Below, in pieces: positions 44,090-52,791 of a stretch of DNA of 64,000 nt (positions within the stretch are counted from its first letter, which is position 1; each line of letters starts with the position of its first letter). The notes beneath the pieces are model-generated. The model did not search any database, was not told the DNA's origin, and worked only from the letters and a program-made list of their open reading frames with translations. Made by a program: the position numbers and the translations under genes. The stretch comes from an uncultured Myxococcales bacterium. GTDB taxonomy: Bacteria; Myxococcota_A; UBA9042. The DNA lies in NCBI GenBank assembly GCA_903840165.1, contig CAIMEY010000067.1, forward strand, positions 1 through 64,000, in the 5' to 3' direction.

Positions 44090-44929
44090 GTGGTGACGTC
44101 AATCCACCAACTCAGTCAAACAATTACCCTTCTGCCAGATGAGACCCTGCACCTGCTGCTGCGCGACCGCGTAGCGCTCATTCAGGCGCGCTCTGGGTAT
44201 CGCACTTCGGTTGACGCGATGTTGCTGGCCCACTTCGCCTGGCAGCAAGCGCCTGATTCCTTAAGGATTGCCGACCTTGGCGCCGGAACGGGGTTGCTGA
44301 GCCTGCTCCTAGGCCTAGCGCTGCCCGATGCGGTGCTGCACCTCTTTGAACTGCAGCCGCAGATGCTGGATCGCGCCATGCGCAATGCGCAGTTACAAGG
44401 CCTGCAAGCACGCGTCCACGGCCATTTGCAGGACTTGGCTCAGCCTCTTGGCACCACCGAGGTCTTGGACCTGGTCGTCTGCAATCCGCCCTATTACCAG
44501 CCCTTTGCGCGGCAACTGCCCAAGAGTCCGGAAAGGCGCCTCGCTCATTGCGAATCGACCGCAGATTTGCATCGATTTTGCCAAGTTGCATCCACTGTGG
44601 CGGATCACGGCGTGACCTGCTGGGTCTATCCCGAGGCAAGCCAACTGCGTCTGCTGCAGGCGCTGAGTCTGGCGGGGCTGCGCCGGATCTCGGTGGCGCA
44701 AGTATACCATCGGCAAGGGGATTCTCAGCCCGTGCGCGTATTGGTCGCGGCTCGGCACGGCGAGGTCGAACAGGTGCAGTCACTGCCAGACCGGTTCATC
44801 CATCCTGCAGACGCCCTAGATCAGGTCTATTCTCCTGAAATAGAAGCATTTTTACAGGCGCTGCCCCGGTGCGAAGCCGTGGAGCGGCAGGGCTTGTGGG
44901 CGCCCAGCACACCACGCGAAAACGTATAA
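44090..44929 (+). CDS. tRNA1(Val) adenine(37)-N6-methyltransferase-like (TrmN6/YfiC family)
   Basis: The ~279-residue protein is a class I SAM methylase. Family marks are ALIQARSGYRTSVDAMLLAHFA at the N-terminus, motif I DLGAGTGLLSLLL, FELQPQMLDRAMRN, and the catalytic NPPYYQP that, with the preceding hydrophobic strand, specifies N6-adenine transfer. E. coli TrmN6 methylates A37 of tRNA1(Val). The start is uncertain: TTG 44072 (overlapping the previous stop region), GTG 44090 and GTG 44093 are all in frame and none has a convincing Shine-Dalgarno; 44090 is given because homology begins close to it. Confidence 0.82.
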   Translation: MVTSIHQLSQTITLLPDETLHLLLRDRVALIQARSGYRTSVDAMLLAHFAWQQAPDSLRIADLGAGTGLLSLLLGLALPDAVLHLFELQPQMLDRAMRNAQLQGLQARVHGHLQDLAQPLGTTEVLDLVVCNPPYYQPFARQLPKSPERRLAHCESTADLHRFCQVASTVADHGVTCWVYPEASQLRLLQALSLAGLRRISVAQVYHRQGDSQPVRVLVAARHGEVEQVQSLPDRFIHPADALDQVYSPEIEAFLQALPRCEAVERQGLWAPSTPRENV

Positions 44930-45334
44930 AAACATTTATATATCAGGTAGTTGGTGTGCTTTTGGCTGGGGATGATTCCGGACCATGCAGGCCTGGGCGG
45001 CCTTTGGCTGCTGTGCAACGCGCCGGACGTGTGCGTTGCACCCTCACGGACCGTTCGGCCGCTGGTACGTTTCCAAATCATGGACCTTTGGTCCAATTGT
45101 GCCGCCGAGAATTTGCGGGCGCTCCGGCCGGATGCTAACGTGAATCAGGCGGGTGGCTTGCCCGCAGTCAGAGGCTGGTGCGACTTGTCTACGCCACGAC
45201 CCGAGCCACTGTGCACGCCCAAGAACGAACCGACGCAGCCAAAGCGCGCGTCTGCTTGCGTGGTTGAACAGGAACTGCGGGTCGTGCGTCCAATCGACAA
45301 GCCGGAGCCGTGGCTCCAAGACGCCGAGGGACCC
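44930..45334. other. Intergenic region with hairpin
   Basis: An AT-rich patch (about 44922-44950) is followed by a perfect 9-bp stem GTGCAACGC/GCGTTGCAC (45013-45021 with 45033-45041). No T tract follows. The frame open through this part lacks protein-like composition until the small gene begins. A GAGG ribosome-binding site ends the region. Confidence 0.5.
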
Positions 45335-45520
45335 ATGTTCGACGCCTTCATCATCGAGCAAATCAAGCGCCGGGAACGGTCGCTCGATCGCACCCAACCC
45401 AGCCTAGATCAACCCGATCTCTTCCCGCTGCGCCCGCCACCGATGCCGATGCGTGAGGACGAATCGCTGCCTTCGCGACGTTCAGACGACGACGAGGGCA
45501 TTGCCTATATTGACATGTAG
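45335..45520 (+). CDS. Small protein (61 residues)
   Basis: The reading frame is open from 44951, but only the part from ATG 45335 has a clear ribosome-binding site (GAGGG, about 6 nt upstream) and biased composition. The product starts MFDAFIIEQIKRRERSLDR, is Arg/Pro/Glu-rich in the middle and ends GIAYIDM. I believe this resembles a short bacterial family with IIEQIxRRE starts and hydrophobic IxIDx ends, but I cannot name a function. An earlier ATG at 45080 would give a longer but less protein-like product. Confidence 0.55.
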   Translation: MFDAFIIEQIKRRERSLDRTQPSLDQPDLFPLRPPPMPMREDESLPSRRSDDDEGIAYIDM

Positions 45521-45578
45521 TTTCTTGGGCGATGGGGCCCATCGCGGGCCGACCACCGTAAGATCGGTCCGCCCCTGA

Positions 45579-46235
45579 TCAGACGCTCGCGTCCAACTCA
45601 GACTTCTTGCGAATGATTCGCGCGACAAGGCCATAGGTGACCGCTTCTTCCGCCGTCAGCCAGTAGTCTCGGTGCGTATCATTCTCAATGCGTTCAAGAG
45701 GTTGCCCTGTCTCAGAGGCCAATAGCTGATTGACGCGGGCCCGGGTCTTGAGGATCTCGTTGGCGGTGATCTCGAGATCGCTCGCGGGTCCATAAACCGT
45801 CATCGGAATCAGCGGTTGGTGGATTAGCAGGCGCGTGTTAGGCAGGCTCAGGCGCAGGGCCTTGGGCGTACCGAGCAGGATCACGGTCGCAATCGAAGCC
45901 GTCAGGCCGGTACAGACGATGCGAATCGGCGATTCGACAAAGCGCATCACGTCATAGATGGCAAAGCCGGCCGTCACGCTGCCACCCGGCGAGTTGAGCA
46001 GCATGGTGATGGGCTCGCCCGGCTTATCCGCTTCCAAAATCAGCAGTTCAGTGGTGATCCGCGCCGCGAGCTTGTCATCGACGGGCCCGAACAACTGCAC
46101 AGTCCGCGTCTTGAGCAACCGCTCTTCAAAGGCAGCGCGTGGATTCTCTTCGGGTTTGCCTTCCTTGCTCGGCTTGGCTGTCTCGGGCTCGTCTTCCTCA
46201 GCGCGCGGGCGCTCGGCCGTCCATTGCAATTGCAT
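45579..46235 (-). CDS. clpP: ClpP-like serine protease subunit
   Basis: The 218-residue protein has the ClpP fold and triad. The nucleophile Ser lies in CTGLTASIATVILL (in place of the usual GQAASMG, so the flanking sequence is divergent), the His in TRLLIHQPL, and the Asp in ENDTHRDYWL. VQLFGPVDDKLAARITTELLILE and LNSPGGSVTAGFAIYD are typical oligomer-contact and oxyanion segments. An acidic, Lys/Glu-rich N-terminal extension of about 38 residues precedes the usual start. As a ring protease it needs a Clp ATPase; none is adjacent. AGGAG precedes the ATG. The divergent Ser motif suggests a ClpP2/ClpR-like paralogue. Confidence 0.88.
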   Translation of the reverse strand: MQLQWTAERPRAEEDEPETAKPSKEGKPEENPRAAFEERLLKTRTVQLFGPVDDKLAARITTELLILEADKPGEPITMLLNSPGGSVTAGFAIYDVMRFVESPIRIVCTGLTASIATVILLGTPKALRLSLPNTRLLIHQPLIPMTVYGPASDLEITANEILKTRARVNQLLASETGQPLERIENDTHRDYWLTAEEAVTYGLVARIIRKKSELDASV

Positions 46236-46306
46236 CGCTTGCTCCTGGCTGGATCGTTTCGTGATGGGCTGAATCCTGGGGCGAACAGAGCGCTTTGCCG
46301 GCCGTC

Positions 46307-47437
46307 TCAGGCTGCGTTCAAGGCGTCGGTCACTGCTTGAATCACCAGCGCCTGTTCATATTCCTGCAGCCCGGGGTAGATCGGTAGGGCCAGGACTTCT
46401 TGGCACGCCCGGTCGGTATTGGCAAGGGCTGCCGGTGGATTCGCTGTCCGCAACGCACCTTGCACGTGCAGGGCCGATGGATAATAGATGGCGTTGCCAA
46501 TGCTCAGGCTATCGAGATGGGCCTTGACTCGGTCGCGATGCGGAGTGCGAATAACGTATTGATTCCAAGCATGTCCGGGTATCGTGCCTGGTAGCGTGAG
46601 CAGGCCGCGGTCCGATAATGTCTTGAATTCATGGGTGTAGCGCGCCGCATGTTGGCGCCTGGCCGCAATCCAACCACCCAGTTCCGGCAAAAGCACAGCG
46701 AGAAAGGCCGCGTGCAGTGCATCGAGGCGAAAGTTGCCGCCCAGGTGCTGGTGCTGGTACTTGGCGGCCATGCCATGTTGACGAATCTCGCGAATTCGTT
46801 GGCCTAACTCTGGATCTGCCGTGTAAGCCGCGCCGCCGTCGCCCAGGGTCCCCAGGTTTTTGGCCGGAAAAAAGCTCAGCGTGCCGGCAAGACCGCGGGT
46901 ACCCACAGCCCGACCATCTGGCTGAACGGCACCGATCGCTTGGGCACAATCCTCAATCATCACGCCATTGTTGTCGGCGCAGAGCTGCGCGATCTCGTCA
47001 AGAGGCTGCGGCTCGCCGAACAGGTGGACGATCAACACGCCTCGGGTCTTGGGGCCCCAAGCCTGTTCATAATCGGCAATTTGCGGGTGGAAATGTCCCG
47101 GCGCGATATCGACAAACACCGGGCGCAGGCCTGCGCGCAGAATCGACGTTGCCGAAGCGATGAAAGTGAAAGCGGTTGTTAGAATCTCGTCGCCCGGCTG
47201 CAGTCGCCCCTGGCTGATCAAAGCCAAAAAGGTCGCCAGCAGCGAATCGGTACCGCTGGACAGGCCGATCGCCTGGGGAGTGCCCAGGTAGGTCGCCAAT
47301 TGCTTTTCAAATTGAGCGACTTCAGGCCCCAGAACGAAGATGCCATGAGTCAAGCAGCGTTCCAACGCCGCGTGCAGGGCGGGCCGGTGCGGCATGAGAA
47401 CCCTGGACAGGTCGAAGAGCGGAACTGGCGTAGGCAT
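46307..47437 (-). CDS. DegT/DnrJ/EryC1/StrS aminotransferase, WbpE-like
   Basis: The 376-residue protein is a PLP-dependent sugar aminotransferase. The Schiff-base Lys is in SFFPAKNLGTLGDGG; AIGLSSGTDSLLATFLAL, TTAFTFIASATSILRAG and VMIEDCAQAIGA are family segments, as is GNFRLDALHAAFL. WbpE-type enzymes install the C3 amino group of UDP-2,3-diacetamido sugars. The start ATG 47437 has GAGGG about 5 nt upstream; the GTG at 47443 is less likely. The fused WbpB-WbpD gene lies just upstream in the same operon, completing three consecutive steps. Confidence 0.9.
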   Translation of the reverse strand: MPTPVPLFDLSRVLMPHRPALHAALERCLTHGIFVLGPEVAQFEKQLATYLGTPQAIGLSSGTDSLLATFLALISQGRLQPGDEILTTAFTFIASATSILRAGLRPVFVDIAPGHFHPQIADYEQAWGPKTRGVLIVHLFGEPQPLDEIAQLCADNNGVMIEDCAQAIGAVQPDGRAVGTRGLAGTLSFFPAKNLGTLGDGGAAYTADPELGQRIREIRQHGMAAKYQHQHLGGNFRLDALHAAFLAVLLPELGGWIAARRQHAARYTHEFKTLSDRGLLTLPGTIPGHAWNQYVIRTPHRDRVKAHLDSLSIGNAIYYPSALHVQGALRTANPPAALANTDRACQEVLALPIYPGLQEYEQALVIQAVTDALNAA

Positions 47438-47445
47438 GGTCACCC

Positions 47446-49077
47446 TCAGGAAACAGCTTGGTTAGAAAGAAGATTCTCGCCATCGTGGTGCCATTGGGCC
47501 TGGCAGCGCGGGCAAAGGGCTGTGGTTCCCGCTTCCGGTCGCGCGGCGATGGCCAAACGCTCGCCGCATTGGCAGACCCAGCCTTTGATCTTCCCGGGGT
47601 TACCGGCGATCAGGCCATGGGCGGGCACGTCACGCGTGACCACGCTCCCGGCGGCAATAAAAGCGAATTCGCCAATGCTGTGGCCGCAGACGATGGTGGC
47701 GTTGGCGCCGATGGTGACCCCACGGCCGACCGGCGTCCTGGCGAACTCCTGCCGCCGATTCACGTGTGCGCGCGGGCGGTTGACGTTGGTGAACACGCAC
47801 GATGGGCCGCAAAAGACGTCATCGCCCAGTTCGACGCCGTCATAGATCGAGACGTTGTTCTGCACACGCACGCGATTGCCAAGAATTGCGCCGGATTGGA
47901 CAAAACCATTTTGGCCGATCACGCAGTCATGACCGATGCGGGCGCCGTCCATCACGTGGCAGAAATGCCAAATTTTACTGCCGTCACCGATGGTTGCGAG
48001 AGGCCCAACCACAGCGCTGGGGTGGATGGTGACCTCGGTTCGGCCCGGCACTTGGGGCGCAATATCGCCAACCGGCTGTTCTGAAACAAGTCCTGTGGGC
48101 GCACCACCACTGCGCAAGGAACGCTCCGCCGCGTCCAGCACCGTGAGAACGCGCAGCCCTTCGGCCCCGTCGGCGATAATGGGTCGCTCTGGATGCACCA
48201 TCGCCGCCAAAAACGCTTGCATTTCACAGCGTAATGGTTCGTCATCGGGCAGGGGCACGGCTTCGGCATCGGCCTTCTTGGGCTGCGGAATGCCATCCTG
48301 CCAGGTCACGCCATGACGGTAGAGAACCAGCTTCTGATCAAGGGGTTGGGTATCGTCAAACACCGCCATGGCGTCCGTCCCGACCACGACCAAGCGCTGC
48401 TCTTTGAACGGATGCAGCCACGACACGTAAATGTGCGCCTGGACACCGGAATCCCAGGTCAGGTGCGTCACGGTGGAATCGGCGATCTGTGGATGCAGGA
48501 AGTAGCCGCCGGTCGCCTGCACTTTCTGCGGCAGCGCCTTGGTCAGGCGCAAGATCACGGCGATGTCATGGGGCGCAAAGGACCAAAGGATGTTCTCTTC
48601 GCGGCGAATACGTCCTAGATTCAGGCGGTTCGAGTACAAATACAGCAAACGGCCCAGGGCGCCACTTTGCACCAAGCGGTCGAGCGCAATCACGGCGGGG
48701 TGGTGGTGCAGCAGGTGACCGACCATCAGCACGCGCCCTTTGCGGCGGGCCAATTCGAGCAGCGGTTGGCACTGTTCGACATGTAGGGCGAGAGGCTTTT
48801 CAACGAAAACATGCTGGTTTCGCTCAAGAAAAAGCGTCGCAAGCTGGGCGTGCAGCACGGCCGGCGCGGCAATGGCGACGCCGACGTCGGTCGGGACTTC
48901 CTCAGGTGTTGCCACGATCAACGCGTCGGGATAGGCCTTGGCGGCATCGGCCCGGCCCTTCTCCGCCGTCTCGCAGATGCAAGTCAGCGCCCCCAAAGCG
49001 TGCAAATTGCGGGCGAGGTTGCGTCCCCAGGGACCAAATCCCACTAGAGCGACGCGGGGTTGTAGGGCTGTGTCCAA
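47446..49077 (-). CDS. Bifunctional Gfo/Idh oxidoreductase - hexapeptide N-acetyltransferase (WbpB-WbpD fusion)
   Basis: The 543-residue protein joins two enzymes. Residues ~1-335 are a Gfo/Idh/MocA dehydrogenase with a nucleotide fold (VALVGFGPWGRNLARNL) and HVFVEKPLAL, the conserved EKP. Residues ~350-490 are a left-handed beta-helix acetyltransferase with hexapeptide turns (SAVVGPLATIGDGSKIW, IGHDCVIGQNGFVQSGAILG) and CVFTNVNRPRAHVNR. A C-terminal zinc-ribbon-like tail follows (CQCGERL...CPRCQAQW). Fused with a WbpE-like aminotransferase, this covers C3 oxidation, transamination and N-acetylation of a UDP-2-acetamido-uronate, as for the O-antigen diacetamido-uronates of Pseudomonas. The start is TTG 49077: AGGAGG lies 5 nt upstream. 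Confidence 0.88.
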   Translation of the reverse strand: MDTALQPRVALVGFGPWGRNLARNLHALGALTCICETAEKGRADAAKAYPDALIVATPEEVPTDVGVAIAAPAVLHAQLATLFLERNQHVFVEKPLALHVEQCQPLLELARRKGRVLMVGHLLHHHPAVIALDRLVQSGALGRLLYLYSNRLNLGRIRREENILWSFAPHDIAVILRLTKALPQKVQATGGYFLHPQIADSTVTHLTWDSGVQAHIYVSWLHPFKEQRLVVVGTDAMAVFDDTQPLDQKLVLYRHGVTWQDGIPQPKKADAEAVPLPDDEPLRCEMQAFLAAMVHPERPIIADGAEGLRVLTVLDAAERSLRSGGAPTGLVSEQPVGDIAPQVPGRTEVTIHPSAVVGPLATIGDGSKIWHFCHVMDGARIGHDCVIGQNGFVQSGAILGNRVRVQNNVSIYDGVELGDDVFCGPSCVFTNVNRPRAHVNRRQEFARTPVGRGVTIGANATIVCGHSIGEFAFIAAGSVVTRDVPAHGLIAGNPGKIKGWVCQCGERLAIAARPEAGTTALCPRCQAQWHHDGENLLSNQAVS

Positions 49078-49203
49078 AGCGTCCTCCTGCAGCGACGGGC
49101 CGTGAGTGTCGCACTTTTGTCGGCCGCGGACAATCCAAGCTGGACTTGCCTGCCTTTGCGCCATGAGACCCGCCAAGCGGATTGCAGTCTGCGTCCTGTT
49201 GGC

Positions 49204-49232
49204 TTGACGCCGCTGCCGTGGGGCCGTAGCGT
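49204..49232 (+). promoter_or_regulatory. Promoter giving a predicted leaderless transcript
   Basis: TTGACG (49204-49209), a 17-bp spacer and TAGCGT (49227-49232) are followed by only 7 nt before the ATG at 49240. No Shine-Dalgarno is visible. Confidence 0.5.
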
Positions 49233-49239
49233 CCGGGCC

Positions 49240-49989
49240 ATGGTCTTGCAACTGCGCTGGCTTTTGGCTTTTCTCCTGGTGGCGTGCAGCAACACCAGTG
49301 CCTCGCAGGCCGTGTGCAGCGATTCACTGCCGTGTATTGCGGGGCAGAGTTGCTACGCCGGCTATTGCCAAGCGGATAGCGAGGTCAAGCTGTGTAAGCC
49401 CTTGTACGGAGACGCCCATTTGGCTCCTGGGGCTACGTGGCTGGCGATCACGGACCGGGCGCCCTTGGATACTGCGACCTGCGCCGCGACCGTTCAGCCC
49501 GGGGCTGATATCGATGCGGTGGGGCTGTATCGACCCGATAGTAACGGGGTTCTTCGCTTGATTGCGGTCGGTCATCCGGGCTCGGCGAGTTGGCTCGCAC
49601 CGGCTGTGGCGACGCCGCACTGCACCACAAATACCTACGCCGATCCGGCGACGGCGACTGGGCCTCGCGACCAAAGCGGCGATGCCAAGAATTTCATGAG
49701 TCTCAATGGCGGAACACTGCTTTTGCAGCTGGGACTATGCAGTCAGCCGACGCAGACCGAGATCACAACCTGCGACGGTGCCGGGGCGGTGGTGGCACTT
49801 CAGTCGGGCGATGAGCTGGATATCTATGAAATTGATGATTATTACGTAGCAATGGGGCGAATGCCAGCGACCTGCGCCTGCCCGCCCGAAGACTTCCAGG
49901 TGTCCGTGCAGCAAGACCCAAGTAGCACCGATGATCCGGTATGTCTAGGTTTATACACGGGAACAACGTCGCACATTCATGTGCCCTGA
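49240..49989 (+). CDS. Secreted lipoprotein, Cys-containing
   Basis: A 249-residue lipoprotein: the hydrophobic segment LRWLLAFLLVACSN ends in a lipobox (LVAC). A short Cys cluster follows (VCSDSLPCIAGQSCYAGYCQAD), then an Ala/Gly/Thr-rich beta-like domain (AVGLYRPDSNGVLRLIAVG, GDELDIYEIDDYYVAMG) and a final CACPPED element. I do not recognise the family. The upstream in-frame extension is ignored because the promoter places the mRNA start at the ATG. It ends convergently with the RlmD-like gene. Confidence 0.7.
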   Translation: MVLQLRWLLAFLLVACSNTSASQAVCSDSLPCIAGQSCYAGYCQADSEVKLCKPLYGDAHLAPGATWLAITDRAPLDTATCAATVQPGADIDAVGLYRPDSNGVLRLIAVGHPGSASWLAPAVATPHCTTNTYADPATATGPRDQSGDAKNFMSLNGGTLLLQLGLCSQPTQTEITTCDGAGAVVALQSGDELDIYEIDDYYVAMGRMPATCACPPEDFQVSVQQDPSSTDDPVCLGLYTGTTSHIHVP

Positions 49990-50044
49990 ATTTTACTGGC
50001 GGTGGTTCCTCGTCTGGGCTCAAGGCGAACGGCCACCCGGGGGC

Positions 50045-51361
50045 TCAGCGGTCCAGGCGCACCACCAATTCCACATGCGGCGTGTGCGGGAAAGCGTCGA
50101 TCGCCTGGGCGGACGTGACAGAGAATCCTTGAGATTCCAAGATCTTCTTGTCCCTAGCCAACGTGTCGAGCGCGCAGCTGACGTAAATCACCGTTGTGAC
50201 GCCGCAGTCCGCCGCCTGTTGCACCAGTTCTTTGGCTCCTGGGCGGCCAGGGTCCAAAAGCCAAAGAGCCGAGCCTGGTTGCGCCAGATCAGCCGCATCG
50301 CCGCACAGCACTTGCAGCCGATCGCCGTGGTCCTCAAGGGCCAGCCTCAGCCGGGTGCAGGCGGCCTCGTCCTGTTCCACGGTGCGAACGCGGGCAGCGT
50401 GCCGCAGCAGCAGGCGGGTGAAATTGCCAGAACCAGCAAAGAATTCATCGGCTAGGGGCAGTCCGTTTGGCTCGCCCAAGGCCGCACTCACCGCTTGCAG
50501 GATTGCGCGGTTGCCATCGGCCGTTGCTTGGCAAAACCCTTCGGCATCACAGGCAATTGTCTCCGGACTCGCCCATTCCTCAAGATCCACTTCCGCTAGG
50601 CCAGACTGGGTCTGACTGCCCGTTGAGGCGACGCGCATCCCCGCAATTTCTAAGGCAGCTTCCAGCTTAGCTGCCGACGGCAGCGTCGCCCTCGGCAGGC
50701 AACGCGCGTGCAGCGAAGCGACAACGCCTTGAACACCATAGGTCGCGTAGAGTTCGCCTTGCTCTACATACGGTTGCAGCACTTCAGCCGCTGCCAGACG
50801 CAGCTTCTCGAGGGCCGGATGCAGCACAGGACAATAGGGCGTCGCGGCGATGTCATTAGATTGTCGAGCCATAAAGCCGACTTCTAGCCGATTGCCATTG
50901 CGGCGCATGTGCAGACGAACCCGGCGGCGGTGCTCTCCGGGCAGTACGCGCTCGTCCATGGGCACGCGCTCGATGGGCAAGCCTAGGGTCCGCGCTGCCA
51001 ATTCCTGTTTGGTTTTGCGCTGTAACTGCAGGGACACGTGCTGCCAACTGCAGCCACCGCAACGGTGGGCCACGGGACACGCCGGCTCAACCCGAAACGG
51101 CGATGCTTCGATAATTTCAACAATATTAGCATGTTCAACGCCACGAACGGCTCCGGTCGGCTGCACCCACAGCCGATCGCCAGGAACGCCACCGTGCACG
51201 AACAGCACGCGTCCATCGGTCTGTCGCGCCACGCCGTCGCCTTGACCTCCCAGGGCCGACACTTCAACCTGCACGCGCGGTTGCAGGGGCCGCTGCCGTG
51301 GCCGATGGTCATCCCGGCTTGTGCGATTCCGGTTCCCGTTGCCCTGTCTGGAGTTCATCAT
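50045..51361 (-). CDS. 23S rRNA m5U methyltransferase, RlmD/RumA-like
   Basis: The 438-residue protein has a TRAM domain (VQVEVSALGGQGDGVARQTDGRVLFV), then a C-x5-C-x2-C cluster (CPVAHRCGGC) and a fourth Cys (PYCPVLHP) that ligate the iron-sulfur cluster of this family, then a SAM domain (ADEFFAGSGNFTRLLL, WLLDPGRPG) and the catalytic Cys in VIYVSCALDTLARD. These enzymes form 5-methyluridine in 23S rRNA. The TRAM-cluster-methylase order is standard. The start ATG 51361 is on the minus strand and overlaps by 2 nt the ATG of the divergent DNA methylase. Confidence 0.93.
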   Translation of the reverse strand: MMNSRQGNGNRNRTSRDDHRPRQRPLQPRVQVEVSALGGQGDGVARQTDGRVLFVHGGVPGDRLWVQPTGAVRGVEHANIVEIIEASPFRVEPACPVAHRCGGCSWQHVSLQLQRKTKQELAARTLGLPIERVPMDERVLPGEHRRRVRLHMRRNGNRLEVGFMARQSNDIAATPYCPVLHPALEKLRLAAAEVLQPYVEQGELYATYGVQGVVASLHARCLPRATLPSAAKLEAALEIAGMRVASTGSQTQSGLAEVDLEEWASPETIACDAEGFCQATADGNRAILQAVSAALGEPNGLPLADEFFAGSGNFTRLLLRHAARVRTVEQDEAACTRLRLALEDHGDRLQVLCGDAADLAQPGSALWLLDPGRPGAKELVQQAADCGVTTVIYVSCALDTLARDKKILESQGFSVTSAQAIDAFPHTPHVELVVRLDR

Positions 51362-52745
51362 GTCCCGTCCGCCGCCGAGCCGTCCTGCCCTGAGCGAGCC
51401 GATCATCCCCTCGCAGGTGCCGCGGCGACAAGGGCAGGCCACACCACCGCCGGTTCATCTGCAGTGGCCAGGGCGCGATGAGCCCGAGCAGATCCAGCAA
51501 ACCGCTATTGTTCCATGGCTTTGCTGGCCTGCCCGCCCGGGAGTTCACGGGCAACTGCGCTTGATCGCAGGTCGGGCTGAGGCTGTCGTGCAGGCGCTGC
51601 AGGCCCAGGGCTGGGCGGGCCGCGTGGACGTCATTCACCTCGACCCACCCTTTGGCACAGAGCTGGATTTTGCGCGGGTCCGCGATGTGCCGTTGGCCGA
51701 TTCCACCGTGACGCAGCAGGTGCAAGCCTATCACGACACGATGGATTTGCCGCAGTGGCTGAGTTGGATGCGCGCTGTGCTGGCCGGCTGCCATCAACTG
51801 CTGTCGAGCCGCGGTGCCCTGTACCTGCACCTCGACTTTCGCCGGGCCGCCTATGCCCGGCTGTTGCTCGATGAGCTCTTTGGTTCGGAGCAACTCCTCA
51901 ATGAAATCATCTGGTCCTACGGGCTTGGCGGTTCTTCGCCGCGGCGTTTCCAGCGCAAGCACGACGTGATCGCGCTGTACGCCAAGGATGTAAAAAAGGT
52001 TTGGTTTCAAGCGCCTCGGCAGGTTGCGACCTCGATCCGCATGCGGGGGCAGTCTAAGGCAGCGACCGACGTTTGGCAGACCGCGGACACGGCGGAAGAT
52101 GCGGCGATTGTCGGGGCGTGGCCGGACGATCTTGTCGAAAAAACCATGACTAACATGGATAAGGAGCGCACGGGCTACCCGACGCAGAAGCCCCTGGCCC
52201 TGTGCGCGCGCATGGTCCAAGCGAGTCTGCCTGCAGGCGGCGTGGCTCTCGATTTAATGTGTGGTTCTGGGACCTTTGGTGTGGCTGCGGCAGGGGCCGG
52301 GGCCGAGGTTTTGCTTGCCGACATGGGGGCTTGCGCGCTGGATGTGGCGCGGGCGCGAATGCTGGTCGCGGGCCATGCCCTGACCCTCGAAAGGCAACTG
52401 GGGAGCGCTCTGCAAATTCATGAAATTTCTGTACAATTGAGTCGACAGCCATCGGGGCAGGTGGGTCTGGCCGCCGTGAACTGGCCCGAAACGAGCACAG
52501 ATCTCCAGGGCTTAGGCATTGATGCGTTGGTGGCCTGGGGCCTTGCGGATGGCAAGCCGGGCCTGGACGGGCAGGCCGCCCCGACCGTTCTGGCCTGGTG
52601 GGAAGGCAGTGCCGGGCGGCAAAGACCCCTTGTTGCCAAGAGCTTAGCGGTCGCCGCCCCGGAGGATGTCCGCTATTGGCTGGGCGTTGATGTGCACGGC
52701 GCTTGGTGGTGTGCGCCGTGGTCAGCAGGCGACATGCCGGGATAG
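51360..52745 (+). CDS. Beta-class DNA methyltransferase, Mod-like, orphan
   Basis: The 461-residue protein is an amino-methyltransferase in the beta order. Motif IV DPPF is at residues 95-98, YPTQKP at 273-278 and motif I (LDLMCGSGTFG) at 297-307, so the catalytic motif precedes the SAM motif. LLDELFGSEQLLNEIIWSYG and KHDVIALYAK match Type III Mod or orphan N6-adenine methylases; the DPPF variant is within the NPPY/DPPY theme. The C-terminal ~140 residues are not recognised and may give target selection. No restriction gene is adjacent, so it is an orphan or epigenetic methylase. GGAG lies 8-10 nt upstream of ATG 51360; this start overlaps that of the RlmD-like gene. Confidence 0.88.
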   Translation: MSRPPPSRPALSEPIIPSQVPRRQGQATPPPVHLQWPGRDEPEQIQQTAIVPWLCWPARPGVHGQLRLIAGRAEAVVQALQAQGWAGRVDVIHLDPPFGTELDFARVRDVPLADSTVTQQVQAYHDTMDLPQWLSWMRAVLAGCHQLLSSRGALYLHLDFRRAAYARLLLDELFGSEQLLNEIIWSYGLGGSSPRRFQRKHDVIALYAKDVKKVWFQAPRQVATSIRMRGQSKAATDVWQTADTAEDAAIVGAWPDDLVEKTMTNMDKERTGYPTQKPLALCARMVQASLPAGGVALDLMCGSGTFGVAAAGAGAEVLLADMGACALDVARARMLVAGHALTLERQLGSALQIHEISVQLSRQPSGQVGLAAVNWPETSTDLQGLGIDALVAWGLADGKPGLDGQAAPTVLAWWEGSAGRQRPLVAKSLAVAAPEDVRYWLGVDVHGAWWCAPWSAGDMPG

Positions 52746-52791
52746 CAGCCCTAGGCAGGGTTAGCACGCGTCGGGCGCGCTGGACGAGCGT

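Noticed and set aside
44951..45334. Open frame upstream of the small gene at 45335.
   Set aside because: The composition changes at 45335, which has a good ribosome-binding site, while the upstream part is interrupted by a 9-bp hairpin and lacks a Shine-Dalgarno.
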